Positions 1 through 12,857 are shown, counted from the first letter of the stretch. The stretch is DNA of 64,000 nt from Eutypa lata (GCA_022661535.1 JAKULF010000006.1:4397001-4461000); one strand, 5' to 3'. The notes: generated from the sequence alone by a model not told the origin. A program made the numbers and translations.

Positions 1-894
1 GAGTGTGTAGAATTCTTCAGGGCTTGGAAAACAACTGAGAAATCGGCCGACGAGTGGACAAAATTGGACCGACATTCTAAAAATGTCTTACACATTGCAG
101 CTTGTGAACTCAAAGCCCAAACCGTCCGCTGGTTGATTGATGATTCAGGTGAGGGCCAGATCCTTAGCTTGGCTAGAAATGTGGAAGGGTACACTCCACT
201 CGAGGAGCTCGAATCCAACCTGGAAACCAAGAGAACTGGACGAGACCGGAGAGTGATGGCACTTGAGACATCCGACAACTTCAATGGGTTCGCTCCAGAA
301 GCTATCAGCTGTCTAGCAGCTCTGCGGGGCTTGGGCAATCCTTCTCAAGGTCAATATGCTCAACTTAAGTTTGGATGCACATGTGGCTCATGCATTGATG
401 GGTTTCTATCACCGCGTATGAGGTTTGCACTATTGTGCAGAGCAGAACTTACATACGACATGCTGAACGAATACGTCGAAGATGGCGGGACGTGGTTGTT
501 GATGCATGGTGACTTGATTACCCATGTAGCTCCGGACATTCAGCGAAATTTCGCCACGAACAAGTCATATCGACAAGGATTCGCCAATATCTTTGATCAT
601 GTTGCCACTACCTTGCGTAATAACAAATCCCCAACTGTTCTCAACGTCTTGGATACAGGTATGAGTGCCGGCGAGTGGCCTCCTCATACCAAGAACTTCC
701 TTCAAAGAGGCGGCGAGCCTGAGAGTGTGCTGAGAGTTCTGTTTGAGCACGTCCCAGATCAAGATGAGTGGGCTGGAGACGGCGAGCACATGGAGGTCTT
801 CAGGGACGACATCGAGGCCTTGCCAGAGTGTCGGAATGACCATGAATTCGTATTCATGGCTTTGGCTTGCGGAATCCCAAATCTGAGATGTTAG
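1..894 (+). CDS. Ankyrin-repeat-type protein, C-terminal part (5' end cut by window)
   Basis: The frame is open from base 1 to the TAG at 892-894, so the true start lies left of the window. The visible part begins with an ankyrin-like helix pair (NVLHIAACELKAQTVRWLID, nt 85-144) and a second repeat-like segment (VEGYTPLEELESNLE). It then runs into a non-repeat C-terminal domain with a short Cys cluster (CTCGSC) followed by IDGFLSPRMRFALLCRAE, a block I recognise from C-terminal regions of long fungal ankyrin proteins. No TM segment or signal peptide is visible. Function is unknown; ankyrin repeats imply protein binding. The family call rests on the repeat and the Cys/SPRMRFALLC block; whether the missing N-terminus carries a NACHT, F-box or other effector domain cannot be seen. 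Confidence 0.7.
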   Translation, partial: ECVEFFRAWKTTEKSADEWTKLDRHSKNVLHIAACELKAQTVRWLIDDSGEGQILSLARNVEGYTPLEELESNLETKRTGRDRRVMALETSDNFNGFAPEAISCLAALRGLGNPSQGQYAQLKFGCTCGSCIDGFLSPRMRFALLCRAELTYDMLNEYVEDGGTWLLMHGDLITHVAPDIQRNFATNKSYRQGFANIFDHVATTLRNNKSPTVLNVLDTGMSAGEWPPHTKNFLQRGGEPESVLRVLFEHVPDQDEWAGDGEHMEVFRDDIEALPECRNDHEFVFMALACGIPNLRC

Positions 895-3432
895 TATGGC
901 TAGAGAAACGGGATGGATGACCTGTGAATGACGAGAGGGAGAGAATCATAACATCTCGTTATTGAATGTTCAGCTAGTGTTGCTGCTGGGATAGTTATCA
1001 ATCATTTGAAGTCAAGTTGCACCTCCTAGTTATTATGCGTCGAGGATCCGGATATGCTAAAAACGATCAAGTTCAAGATTACCACGAAGGCAGAGTATAC
1101 TTTGTGGTAGGAAGTCCTTGTTATAGTTGGAGTAGTTGAATAAATTTATGAAGCAGGATAAGCCTGTTTCCGATACTCATCCTGCATATAATATAGAACG
1201 TCCTAGCCACCTATTATCCCGAGTTCTAAAGCTGCTCAGACAATTATCATTATTCGCTATATGCCATGCATACCCTGTTCTTAGATGGGTTTGTACGTGA
1301 TAATTTTAATATAACCGACGGATCTATATTAAACGTTCCTTCAATAGCCCATCATAGAGTGCTGCACTGAAGATTGACTTGACCGGTTCTTTTACCTTTA
1401 AACTTTTCGACTCGTTTGAGCAATTCTTGCGATCTGTAGGCTCGTTCTTTCAGGCGTGGCCTACCTATGTCGCAACTCTTATGATAGCATGTCTATTCCG
1501 AAGCATACTGCTATGAAGATAGGGTAAGGCGATATTCCCATGGAACGAACTCCTTGGTATTACTGGCCCATGAATCTCAGTAGTCAATCCTCCCTCCCAA
1601 ACTCACTACCTAAGGACTTCCCCATAAAACAGCAAGGTACACTTGGTTTTTACTAGTCGAGTTGTTAAGAATAATAGCAAAAGACCTTACTATCGGGTTC
1701 CAATGCAATCTACCGACATGCACGAAGTAGAATATGAACGTATGGCCGAAGCAAAGGAGTCTTTGGTGCTATGGCGACCACAATCAGCCCCTTTTGAACA
1801 CTAGTCCTCGCATTGTAGCCCTTCTAAGCGCTGCTCTAAAGCAACCAGAAGTTTTGAGCTCAATGCCCGCCTAGACAAGATCATCGGTTCCCTGGGCGTC
1901 AATCCTGAACAAACCGTGGTGTCATTAGGTTTGGCCTGGTAATTCGGGTTTCTCTCTTCGTCTACTGTCGTAATCTCGACATATCCAGGCCTAGGAAGCT
2001 TAGAAGGCCCATCTATTCTGAGACTACTAATCCCGAGCACTTGCTCGCTGTCGCCTTGGACCATTTCCGTTTCTGGAGAACTATTCAAGTCGCGGGTGCT
2101 TTTCTGCAGAAACGTTTAAGGGTGCCAGATAAAGGGAGGCTCTGGTGAAGGGAATAGTCTCGCTGGTGTAACCCCACCACCTCCCTCCACCTTGATGAAT
2201 ATAATCTCATATCTTCGACTTCACAGGGCGCCATGATAATTACGAGTAGAGAACGATTGAATCCCAGTTAAGACTAATATGGGGCATTTAAGCTTTAAGT
2301 GAAGTTGTGGCTGAAGCCGAAGAGTTTAGAAAAGATAGAGTTAAATGATATAATAGCTTGTTCTAACCATGTTTCGTCTTCTCCCTATCAGCACATACAC
2401 ATGTGCAGTCACATTCGTATTCGCTTGTGGATGATCTTGAATCTTTTCCTATTACTCCACTTCATAATATACCCTCGAATTAGCTCCGCGAGGCTATCTA
2501 TCATTAATCTTTATTTATGCAACACCATAGTTATGAACATTTAAGCATTGTATCTTATTAATAAGTAGGTATATTAGCTACTATCTACCTGTTTTGCTTG
2601 TACTCAAAGGGAAGGATACCTTAGAGTAGGCCTTCCTTAACTCACATAAAGCTGCAAAGAGGTGATCCGTTTCCCCGTACGTATACTGCCATCTGATACG
2701 TAGAAATCAAAGCTATTTAATGCATATCGTAGCCTAGATATGCGGTAAGCCTAGGGAACCAATGTCCCTCTCGGAACCCGTACCCGATAGGTGACGGCAG
2801 TGAGGGACAGATGGGCAGACAGGACAGGATCATCGTAGCGATCCCTGACTTACTAGCTTACCTATAAAAGCAAACCAAATGTGCGGGGGTTGCTGCCTGC
2901 TGTCTGCCTTGCACTATGCTGCAGGTTTCCGAGCATTGATAAGTTTGTCAAGGAGTTATTGGCCACTACTATAACAGTAGCTAGCATAGCATTGGGTAAG
3001 GCCGCTAGGGCTGATCGTGGATCTACGTTGCATACCCCATTTGTCACCCAAACTCGGCGATGATTGGCCAGGACCAAACATCCCCGTCCTGGTTCTAGAC
3101 AACTCCGCCTTCCTGGGCAGATCGGGGAAAGAGTCACTGAATCCTAACAGTGGTCTGCGTTCCATTCACCGCGTCTTTGGCATCCTTTGATTCGGTCGAT
3201 AAGAATTGCGTCAGATAGGTAACTAGATGCCGTGGTTGCTTACACAGTAACTGCACTTCTTAAAAGCCAGCTTTCGTCCGCTTCTCAAGAAGTTCCTTTC
3301 AGTTGTGTTTTCTCTATCCTCTACTTCTACGCTCTTACCTCTTGCAAGCCTGAGTTTTTGCTAGAGCTTACAATAGTTGTTGATTATATCCGTATTTCAG
3401 TCGAGCCTTAGTACATACCTGTTATAGACATA
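895..3432. other. Intergenic spacer with weak protein-like scraps
   Basis: About 2.5 kb without a supportable gene. It is AT-rich from roughly 900 to 1,700 and 2,200 to 2,700. A minus-strand frame 1801-2088 (95 codons) is preceded on that strand by a TTCTGCAG acceptor-like site and reads like protein, and a plus-strand frame around 3017-3190 is open too. Neither shows a known motif or a complete gene structure. They may be relics of accessory genes. Confidence 0.5.
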
Positions 3433-6400
3433 ATGACGGGCCGCAGCAAGCAGGCCAAGAAGCGGGGGGCCAAGTCCCAGCGGACGACGCAGTCCCAACG
3501 CCAGCCCCACCACCACAGCCATGATCCGGACTTCATCACGGCGCAGAAGGAAGCCGAGCGCCGCGAGCGCATCCTGGCGGACCAGCGCCGCACCGCCGCC
3601 AAGTGGCGTCCCAAGGTCCCCGAGGTGCGCAAGGTCAACTTCGAGCACTTCAAGAACCGGTACGACGACGACGAGCCCGAGTACGCCATCGACGTCCTGG
3701 TGGCGGGCCCCAACATCCAGGCCCAGATCCGGCGCGAGCAGGCCGCGCGGCGCAAGGAGGAGCTGACTCGCCTCCGCCAGAGCTACATGCTCGGGTACGG
3801 CTTCATGAACCAAAGCCATGCACCCCCGCACCGGAAAGACGCCACCGAGGAGAAGGCCAAGAAGGAGAGGAAAGCCGAAGTGGCCCATCCCTCCGAAGCC
3901 CAGATCCAGCGCGTCCGCATCCAGTCGCAGCCGGTGCTCGGCCATCTGACGTCTCTGCTCAACGAGACCGAGCGCCGGTCTACCCCGCGTACTTTCGTCC
4001 GCCCTTTCAAGGCTCTGGTCTACTTCCAGCCCCAGATGAAGAAGATCCTATCTACCTTGGAAGAGAAGTGGGCAGATGTCGAGGACTTGGATGACTTCAG
4101 CGCAAGCAAGGGCGGGAACACCCCGGAGGATCTCGAATTGGTGGAAGAGCCTGTCGTTAAAACCTCCAGCTCAGGCGAAGGCGACGACGCATCTCAGAAT
4201 GAAGACGGGTATACTAGTGATACCGAGTCTCTTCAGTCGGTCGACTCCAACGCGGAGGATATTGACACGATCATGGACAGCCCCGAGGCTCTTCGAGACA
4301 TGCGCTGCTACGTAGACTTCATCGAGAAGGAGCTGATGCCTCTGCACCGGCAGTTCGATGGAAGCACGGCCCAAAAGGTCAAGTTTGACGACTTGTGGCA
4401 CTTGTTCCGTGTCGGTGACCTCATCTACATGCCGGCCGCCAATGAGGCTGGCGGCCGCTACCACGAGATGTGGAGAATCTACCGGACAGAGTGTCCCGAA
4501 CCCGAGACGTCGTATCCAGATTCCGGGTGGGAGTTCTTCGCGGACGAGCTCCAAGTCTCGGAAGGCAAGAGCTTCAACATCTTCGCCTACTACATCGACC
4601 ACGACGGGACCTCATTCGGTGCCGTCCGTCACAAGTTCGAGCTGGCCTCCTTCCCCGGAGAGCGAACAATCGACTCGCTCGAGGTCTTCCCGGTCCGCTA
4701 CCGCGACGACCACGAGCACTACCTCGAGACGCTGCGGAGCCAAGGACGGGATTTCCAGAAGTTCCTCCAGCCCAACGAGAGACACAGGGCCTACAACGCG
4801 TGGACGCTGACGCGGAACCCGCCGTTCGACACTAAGGACGCGGACGAGGAGATCCTGCGCGACGACAACCGCGAGGCGATGCGGCACGCGGTGTTCGTGG
4901 AGTCGGACGTCATCGTGGACATGACGGAGGCGTACCACGCGAACCCGGACTGGCGCCCCTCGTTCCACAAGCTGACGGTGTCCAAGTCGATCCGGTGCAA
5001 CGCCGAGGACGACGCGATGCCGATCCAGCAGTGGTTCGACGGCGGGCGGACCAAGCTGGCGTACTCGAGCCCGGAGATCATCCAGACGGGCGACGGCGTC
5101 GAGATGTGGCAGCGCCGCGAGAACCTCAACGTCGACACGTTCCTCCGGCAGCGCACCAAGGGCACGCGCGTCTACGAGACGAACCCGAACGTGCTCGACC
5201 TGCGCGAGCGGGAGGACCTCGTGCTCCTCCCCAAGCGCATGTTCTCGTACGCCCTGCGCGAGCGCCGCTTCGTGCCCGTCAACATCAAGTTCCTGCAGCC
5301 CATCCGCCGCGAGCAGGGCGTCTTCGAGAGCCTGAAGATCCTCAAGGACTACAAGGACATCGTGCGCGGCCTCGTCGTCTCCCACTTCCAGAAGAAGGCG
5401 CTCGAGCGGCGCTACGCCGACGTGCCGACCGAAGGGCCCGGCCAGGATCTCATCCAGGGCAAGGGAAGGGGTCTCGTCGTCCTCTTGCACGGTGTCCCCG
5501 GTGTAGGTAAGACGGCTACCGCTGAGGCGGTGGCCATCGAGAACCGGAAGCCGCTCTTCGTGATCACTTGCGGTGATCTCGGTCTCACGCCGTCCGAGGT
5601 CGAGGAGTCGCTGACGAATGTTTTCCGATTGGCCCACCTATGGGATTGTGTGCTGTTGCTCGATGAAGCCGATGTCTTCCTGTCGCAGAGATCTAAGCAA
5701 GACATGAAGCGGAACGCCTTGGTCTCTGTGTTCCTGCGTGTCTTGGAGTATTACAATGGTAAGCAAGACCTACCTACCTACCGATCTATGCTATACCATA
5801 GACCACCATGAATCAATTCAAATAACTAACGCGAGATCTAATGAACTATAGGCCTGCTTTTCCTGACGACTAACCGCGTGGGCACCATCGATGAGGCCTT
5901 CAAGTCCCGTATCCACATGTCCTTGTACTATCCACCTCTGGACAAGACGCAGACACGCGATATTTTCCGTCTCAACATCACCAAGCTGCGCGAGATCGAA
6001 TATCAGCGACACCAGATGACGGGCGAGCCGCGTCTCCTGATCAAGGATGACGAGGTCGTCGAGTTTGCCGGGAAGCACTAGTAAGTTTTTATCACTCTCT
6101 CCTCATCCCTCCGGTTTCTTCCTCTCAAACGGCGTACATCATTTTGAACTTAAGAGACATTCTAACAATAATGTGCCGCAGTGAGGACAACGCACGCTCG
6201 ACAGGCTGCTGGAACGGTCGCCAGATTCGCAACGCCTTTCAGATCGCGTCAAGCCTGGCACACTACGAGTACGCCGCGGCGGTGGACGCGGCGGCCCGGA
6301 AAGGCCAGCAGCCGCCTGCCGCGCCGGTGCTCGACCGCGCCCTCTTCGAGAAAGTACAGATGTCGACGCAAAGCTTCGACCGCCACATGAAGGAGACCAA

Positions 6401-6461
6401 GGGGTTCGATGCCGACTTGGCCATGCGGGGCACTTTCCAGAAGGATGATGTCCAGTATTGA
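3433..6461 (+). CDS. AAA+ ATPase with N-terminal DUF7025-type region, 3 exons
   Basis: Model: join(3433..5758, 5852..6080, 6182..6461), 944 aa; both junctions keep phase (introns 93 and 101 nt, GTAAGC/GTAAGT donors). The N-terminal 250 residues are charged and low in complexity. Residues ~290-420 (VDFIEKELMPLHRQF, FDDLWHLFRVGDLIYMP) match the DUF7025 region that precedes the ATPase in this fungal family. The ATPase has Walker A GVPGVGKT (687-694), Walker B LLLDEAD (741-747), the sensor-type LLFLTTNRVGTIDEAFKSRI across intron 1, and the lid segment WNGRQIRNAFQIASSLA in exon 3. AAA+ proteins of this type couple ATP hydrolysis to remodelling of an unknown client; this family has no assigned role that I can name. 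GC-rich coding sequence gives long antisense ORFs, which I do not accept. The start is the first ATG after upstream stops; it directly opens the basic N-terminus. Confidence 0.9.
5759..5851 (+). other. Intron 1 of the AAA+ ATPase gene
   Basis: GTAAGC donor and TATAG acceptor, with an AACTAACG branch-like site at about 5820-5830. Removing it joins YYNG to LLFLTTNRVG and restores the conserved AAA+ sensor-1 region in phase. Confidence 0.88.
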
Positions 6462-7458
6462 TTGGTTTGCATGAATGCTAAAGTACGTACTTACTTATGA
6501 TAATGAGGTTGGGTCGGGTAGTTTGTTAGTTTAGTTGTGGTCGTGATGACATCTCATGGAGGAGAGATAGCGGAAAGAGTCCCTCGTTTCGTTGCAATTA
6601 GCCATGTCCGTAGCTGGATATCTTAGTTTGGTGTAGCATCTACCAATCAAGTATCCATTCTCAACATAAAGCCTCTCGTTGAAGTCAGGGGTGGGATTTC
6701 TTCTCTCTCTACCTACTATTGAATAAAGAAGTCCGTACACATCTAGAGGTTGAGATTGGGGTTCATTCCTTCCGGTGCTCAGACATGTCTCCTTACTTAG
6801 ATCTCTGATGACTTCTTATTCCTGTGCCAAGCTCTGATATGTAGCTCTCGGCAAGGTAGTTAGTTCATAATTCCTCCATGGCCATTGGAGACTGGATATA
6901 GTACCCCTTTTTGAGGTATACTACTCGTCCACTGCATCTGAGGGCTATAAGAGAATTAGGCATAGGTGTGATTTTGTAGCACAAGTGCTGACAGCGTTGA
7001 AGGCTAACATCTATGCCGGAATGTTTGGCATTGTGTTCTTTTTCAAGGCCGTTATAAAAATGCACAATCATATACCGAAACCAGCTATGAACGTGAATAC
7101 AATGGAATGATGGTGATGGTGATGATTACTACAGTGAAAAGCAGGTGCACAAGGGATTGGAAAGTAAGAAGAGTACGAAGTACTTACGAAGTAATTGTGG
7201 AGAATACAAAATACGCTTGTAAGCTTAGGCCATTTTATTTATATGGGTCCATGTACTACAATACCTTCATAGAAGCTCTGACACCAACAGATCAGCCTCG
7301 TCCCTAGAATTGAATTGAATCTCTCCAAATTATCAAACCAGAACCAAGCCTTATCAAGTCCAGTCAAGTCCATTCACTTATTGGAGCGTCTTGGCTCATT
7401 CTTCACATCGCTGATAAATTCCAACACGACATTTTCACAGAATTGTCTACCACCTAAG
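6462..7458. other. Intergenic spacer between the AAA+ ATPase and RSC7 genes
   Basis: About 1 kb with only short random ORFs. It contains two close copies of the recurring ACGAAGTA motif at 7172-7196 and a pyrimidine/CA-rich leader just before the RSC7 start. No RNA gene or repeat element is recognised. Confidence 0.6.
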
Positions 7459-9202
7459 ATGCCTCGTAGACCTGGTCGCGCAGCCGCTAAGCGCGCTGCT
7501 GCGAAACTTGGTAAACATCCCTTTTCTTTCTTCCTCCATCCCTTATTATACTCAACTATCTAGCTGAACTGGTCGCATTGAAAATAAATTGTTTTGTGAT
7601 ATATTCTAACTGTTTGCTTTCCCTTTGCTATAGAGACAACACCCAAAACCTTCGAGATGATTGAGGATGAACCAATGCGCGACAGCGATGCGGAAGGCAA
7701 TGATGAGGTCAACAATGATGGGTCCGAAGCAGAGGCACAACCTGACGAGGAAGGAGAGGACAATGAGAATGAAGACTCCGCTGCGGAACCTGAAGATAAC
7801 CAAGATTCGGATGGCCCTTCAGCCAAATCACCCACACCTCCACCTCAACCCGTGATCAGAAGACGACGACTCGGTAGACCACCCAAGAACCGACCACCTG
7901 ATTGGGATACTTTACCTATTGAACACCCACCACGCGATCCTAACGATCCTCCAAGACGTCGAGGTAGAGGAGGCTGGAGAGGTCGAGGTGGTCGCAAAGG
8001 CGCTTCTTATCAACCAACCCAGCAATCCGTTGACAAGGAAGGTACCATGATGGATATCATCGAGGATGAGGTTGCCTTACCCGAGGACCCCGAGGGAGAG
8101 ACCAAAGTAGACAAGCAAGGAAACCTCCAAGACGGCCGGGAGTACCGTTGCCGAACATTCACTGTTGCCGGTCGCGGGGACCGCCTCTACATGTTATCTA
8201 CCGAGCCCGCTCGTTGTGTCGGTTTCCGGGATTCCTACCTTTTCTTCACCAAGCACAAGAGACTCTACAAGATCATCGTCGACGAAGAGGAGAAGCGCGA
8301 CATGATAGAGCGGGAGATCATCCCGCACTCCTACAAGGGCCGGGCCATAGGAATCGTCACGGCCAGGTCGGTCTTCCGCGAGTTCGGAGCACTGATCATT
8401 GTGGGTGGGCGCAGGATCGTAGACGATTACGAGGTCGCCAAGGCCCGGGCCGAGGGGGTGGTCGAGGGCGAGCTCGCCGACCCGAACGATAAGTTCATCG
8501 CCGGGGAGGAATACAACAAGAACCAGTACGTTGCGTGGCATGGTGCTAGCGCCGTCTACCACTCCGGCGCCCCGTCCGTTCCCACCACCAGCGGCAAGAT
8601 CGATATCAAGAAGCGGCGCGTCAATGTGAACGATGTCAACTGGCAGCTCGAGCATGCTCGGGAGGCAAGGTACGTTACGGGAGTCATTGTAGTGAATAGA
8701 TGAAGGTGAAATATAGTACTAATCTCTCTACAGTCGTTTCAACTCAGAGATCGGTGCCATCCGACGCATGAACCTCACAGGCGTCTACGACATCCACACC
8801 AACACAATGCAGTATCCCGCTACCATGCAACCGACCCACGTAAAGGTCGAGCAGGTGAAGGACTCGACAGTGTCTGACAGTCCTCGCTTCCCGCCCATGG
8901 ATCCCAAGATACCCCGCAACTTCAAAGTGGTCGACACCTACATGCAGTCACCACCGGCGGGCATTGCGCCGGCAGCTATGGAGCAGCGCGAGGTCCCCAG
9001 CTTCCTGGCCGAGTTCCAGGGTCTGGGCGCCGTATCGGACGACATCAAAGACCTGCTCCCGCCCGAGTGCAGAGAGGCGTTCGACAAGGCCCTGGACAAC
9101 GAGAACGAGTGGAAGGCGCAATGGGGTACCGAGAGCGAGGACGCCCACCGACGGCAGCCTATCATCGATGCTGCCATCGTGCCGTATAGCAAGAATCCCT
9201 GA
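7459..9202 (+). CDS. RSC7/Npl6-type subunit of the RSC or SWI/SNF chromatin remodeller, 3 exons
   Basis: Model: join(7459..7510, 7634..8669, 8734..9202), 518 aa. A 52-nt first exon encodes MPRRPGRAAAKRAAAKL; a TTCTAAC branch-like site lies at 7604. The protein opens with a basic patch, then a strongly acidic stretch (residues ~25-75), a proline/arginine/RGRGG-like basic stretch, and the RSC7/Swp82 family core from about residue 165: GREYRCRTFTV, DRLYMLSTEPARCVGFRDS, YLFFTKHKRLYKI, FREFGALIIVGGRRI. Exon 3 carries FNSEIGAIRRMNLTGVYDIH and MQYPATMQPTHVKVEQ, also typical. In yeast the family member is a subunit of RSC, which slides nucleosomes at promoters; a nuclear role here follows from family membership. 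The gene stands alone between long spacers. The final exon ends in NP-stop (TGA). Confidence 0.92.
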
Positions 9203-10969
9203 TTTCGACATCCCTATTTTATGGGCTTGGATCTATGTTCTACTCCAGCCTGGAAGAGACTCATGCGATTGCTATACAAATGCAAATTACGTCGAGTCAT
9301 TACGATTTTTCACGGATATGCCTAGTTCGATATCATCGTCACCAGAGCAACTAATATGCCACGGCTTTTTCTTAAGCTTTGGCTGGCATATATTCGGACC
9401 AACATTCCGAATTTTTCATGTACACTAGGTAGGTAGCTAAGGGAAGGGAAGCGAAACAAGGCAAGGCAAGGCGTTTATACCGTTCGGAAAAGGGCGTGTA
9501 AAGAAAGGGCTTGCAAGCATCTGACAGGTGATGCTATTGACAGACATCTCTTTTTTTCTCCCCCCCACTTCTCGTCGACGGATCAGAAGCACCGACTGCT
9601 GGCTTTGATGCAATGCAGATGGATGGATAAGAGGGGGGGGGGGGGAGGTTGTCTACTTTGCTTTTATACATACCCCGAAATACGCAGTCTACGTGTGTAG
9701 CTAGAGGCTTAGATGCCGTATTGAGTGGTAGTGGTGCTGATTATGGCATCAAATCTACCGACCAACAAACCAAACAGTCAATCAATCGAGAGGTGTTGCT
9801 TTTACGTTCATTGTGAAACCACCAGGTTCCATGTAGATGTGTGAAGGCACAAGGTACGCTGAAAGTGTTATTCTTATTACCTCGCTACGGTAGTTAGAAA
9901 ACAGCTGGTTTTACTCCAGGGAGGGGCTGTTATCGTACGCCGTACGTACGTACGTACATACATATGTAAGTCATAGCAGCTTTGATCATATCATCTCAAA
10001 CCATGCTATTCCTCTCGTCTAGGAGCAACATATCTCCATAGGCAACCTGATCACAGCAAGACGGGTAACTAACTATCTAGGCACCCGATCAGGAACAGAA
10101 AGCGGGGGCTGACAGTTTGTGTAACACCACCAGACTTGCTTGCTTCTCGACTCCATACCTAAATCTTACTTACATGGTGCTACAGAACGCCACAGGCTTA
10201 ATAACGTATCTGTCATCCGTCATCTTATTACCTAGAGCTCTGTGCTCCGTGTATTCATATTTGCTTTGTTAACCCCTCATTAGACATGTGTGAAAGGAGC
10301 ATAAGGTTAGGTAAGTAGGTAGCCAGGCTGATAGTTCACATCTCCTAGTCTAGACCGAGGAGTTCCGCCATGTTACCTGTATACACAAGCTGCAAGTACA
10401 TATTTACCAACTAAAATATCATCGACCCAAGATCCAAATCTCTGCTTTTCTACGAAGAACTATACAGTTGAATGTGGTGCGTGGTCAACGCTACGTAGAT
10501 ATGTATGTCCCAAGAATGCGGTTCACATATTGCGCCATGCACATCTACCTGCTATGTAGGAAGGATTACCTATTCGATGTGTCCAATGCCGCCTGCAGCG
10601 CAGCATCCCACTTCCACCAACCAGTGATAGCCCCAACTACACTAGCTAGGACCCGAACCTAGACAAATCCTATGCTCTTCGTCTATTGGACGACACGAGA
10701 GCGGAAAACAAGGTCGATGTACATACTAAGTGAAGTAGGTATATGTATGTAAGCCGGACGTACGTCGAAAACGATGAGTGTGCCATTCCATGCATGCAGT
10801 GATGCGAAGGGCGCTGGCTGGATAAGCTACGTGAGAAGGGTGAGGATGGGGTCTCAGTATAAAACTAGCTATGTGCCTGCTACATAAATAAATAAATAAA
10901 TCCTTTGCTATGTATACGACCCCAATCCTCCATGAACAGGGAGGGAGTCGCTAGTCGTCCGTAGCGACG
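9203..10969. other. Gene-free spacer with simple repeats
   Basis: About 1.8 kb. It holds a long G tract (about 9633-9647), a GTAC/CGTA alternating block at about 9940-9960 and a short AAAT repeat near 10884. A tRNA T-arm-like hairpin occurs on the minus strand near 10640-10665 but no full cloverleaf is present. I see no gene. Confidence 0.6.
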
Positions 10970-12771
10970 ATGTTCAACATGGCGCGAACGAGTGCTATAT
11001 CTCCGTTCGTCCTTCTGCTCTCCTCCTTTTCAGAACATGGAGTATACTTTCCCAGCGCAGAGGGGGCGGCGGCAGCAGCAGCTGCGACGACGACAACAAC
11101 AACGCAGCGTGTTATCACCAAAGACGTGGTAATCATCGGTGGAGGTGCCTCGGGTGCCCATGCTGCCTTGAGACTGAAAGACATGGGACAGAGCATTGTG
11201 TTGGTTGAAAAGGAGGTTATTCTTGTACGTTCACTTACGCCATCCAAAGCATAAAAACCTCATTCGAGAAAAAAATCCAATTCGAAGCTAGAAAATAGAC
11301 CTCCAATTAGTTACTCACCGATTTACTTTCTCCCATTCAGGGCGGCACAGTCGACACCTACAGCGACCCCGGGTCATCATCACCCTCGCCCATCGACTAC
11401 GGCGTAGCCGTATTCGTCGACTACGCGAACTCGAGCGACTTCTTCTCGCGCCTCAACATCACCATGGTATCTCCCTCACCACCATCAACTATGACCAAAA
11501 CGCGCTACTTCGACTTCACCGGCGGCGAGGAACTCTCCGACTACGTCAGCCCCGCCGCGGCGGACGTGACGGCCGCTCTCGAGCGGTACCTGGTGGAATG
11601 CGAGAAGTACGAGGGGATGCTCGTGCCGGGGTACTGGGACTTCCCAGCGGTACAGAACAACGACGACGACGATGGTAACGAGATCCCAGAAGACCTACTA
11701 CTTCCCTTCGGCGCCTTCATCGCGAAATACAACGCGACGGCCGCGTTCCCCTCCATCTACGCATCGACGGGTCTGGGGGTCGGCCGACCCGCCGAGGCGC
11801 TCACCCTCACGGCGATGCAGTCGTTCGGGGCGCAGATGGCGCGTGTTCTGCTAGGACAGCAAGCCACGCTCGTCCCGGCGTCGGGGCGGAACCAGGACGT
11901 CTATGATGCCATTGCTGCTCATCTCCTATCGGACGAAGAGGTGCTGTACTCGACGACCGCCGTAAGCGCAACCCGCACGGACAACGACGGCGTGACGGTC
12001 ACGGTGCGGAATAGCGAAAATGGCGCCCTGGCGACAATCCGCGCCGCGAAGCTCCTAATCGCCGTCCCGCCTCTACCGGACGTCCTGGCGCCCTTCGACC
12101 TCGATGGGCGCGAGGCCCAGGTCTTCGCTAGGTGGAAGTACACGCACGAATACGCGGGGCTCGTAAGGAGTCGTTCTCTAGTCGCGGCGCTGAACGCGAA
12201 CGGGTCCTTCACCTCCGCTGTGAACTTGCCTCTGGCCGCCGAGCCGCGCAATTACCTCGAGACGCCGCGGGTGCCGTTTATGGATCAGTTCCAGCGCGTT
12301 GGGAGCCCCGATGATGATCTATTCCACGTCCTGCTGGTGGGCGACGAGGCGACGTTTGGTAGTGGTGGTGGTGATGGTAGTGGGCAGCGCGATGCGAGGG
12401 AGTTGGTCAGGAGGGAGTTCGATGCGCTGATGGGGCGGGACTTTGTTACTCCTATTACCAATGGTAGCGGTGTGGATGCGGATACAGATGCAGATGCAGA
12501 TGCAGATCTCGAGTTCGTAGCCCTCTCGGATCACGGACCGATGCACCTGCACGTGTCGGCGGAAGACTACCGGGCGGGATTCGTCCGGGATCTGTATGCG
12601 CTGCAGGGCCGGCGCTCGACTTGGTATACGGGTGCTGGGTTCGCAAGTAACTTTCAGACTGTCCTGTGGGCGTATAATGAGATTCTCTTGCCGAAGATGC
12701 TGGCTGGTGGTGATGGTGGTAAGCTCGGTGATAGTGACGCTAATACCGATGCCGATGCCGATGTTGAATGA
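10970..12771 (+). CDS. FAD-dependent amine oxidase-like protein with secretion signal, 2 exons
   Basis: Model: join(10970..11224, 11341..12771), 561 aa; intron 116 nt, phase 0. An N-terminal hydrophobic stretch (SPFVLLLSSF, residues 11-20) looks like a signal peptide. It is followed by an Ala/Thr homopolymer tract and the Rossmann FAD site VVIIGGGASGAHAALRL (GxGxxG at 57-62) ending in an acidic VLVEKE strand. The intron falls right after this strand, and exon 2 opens with GGTVDTY, the usual continuation in flavin amine oxidases. The C-terminal part (RSTWYTGAGFASNFQTVLWAYNEILLPKML) fits the flavin-binding end of the family. Substrate is unknown. Odd features: Asp-Ala repeats at 12473-12508 and 12736-12768. 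ATG at 10979 (MARTSA) is an alternative start nine bases downstream. Confidence 0.85.
12473..12508 (+). repeat. In-frame GATGCA-type hexanucleotide repeat
   Basis: Imperfect tandem GATGCA/GATACA units inside the FAD oxidase gene encode alternating Asp-Ala/Asp-Thr (DADTDADADADA-like). A related run encodes the extreme C-terminus at 12736-12768. Being in multiples of six, length changes keep the frame. Confidence 0.85.
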
Positions 12772-12856
12772 GTACGGAGCCGGGTAGCAAGGGATATAAG
12801 TGGCAATAGTACGAAGTACAGCAGGGTATGTATTAGTTAGAGGTAGGTGTGCTTTG

Positions 12857-12857
<1 letters not shown>

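Noticed and set aside
1801..2088. 95-codon minus frame with an acceptor-like site upstream
   Set aside because: Protein-like but without motif, start or full gene structure; kept only as a note in the spacer.
4612..5637. 341-codon antisense frame inside the AAA+ ATPase gene
   Set aside because: It is the reverse reading of GC-rich codons; the sense strand has clear Walker motifs and splice sites.
10640..10665. tRNA T-arm-like hairpin on the minus strand
   Set aside because: No pairing acceptor stem or anticodon arm at the right distance.
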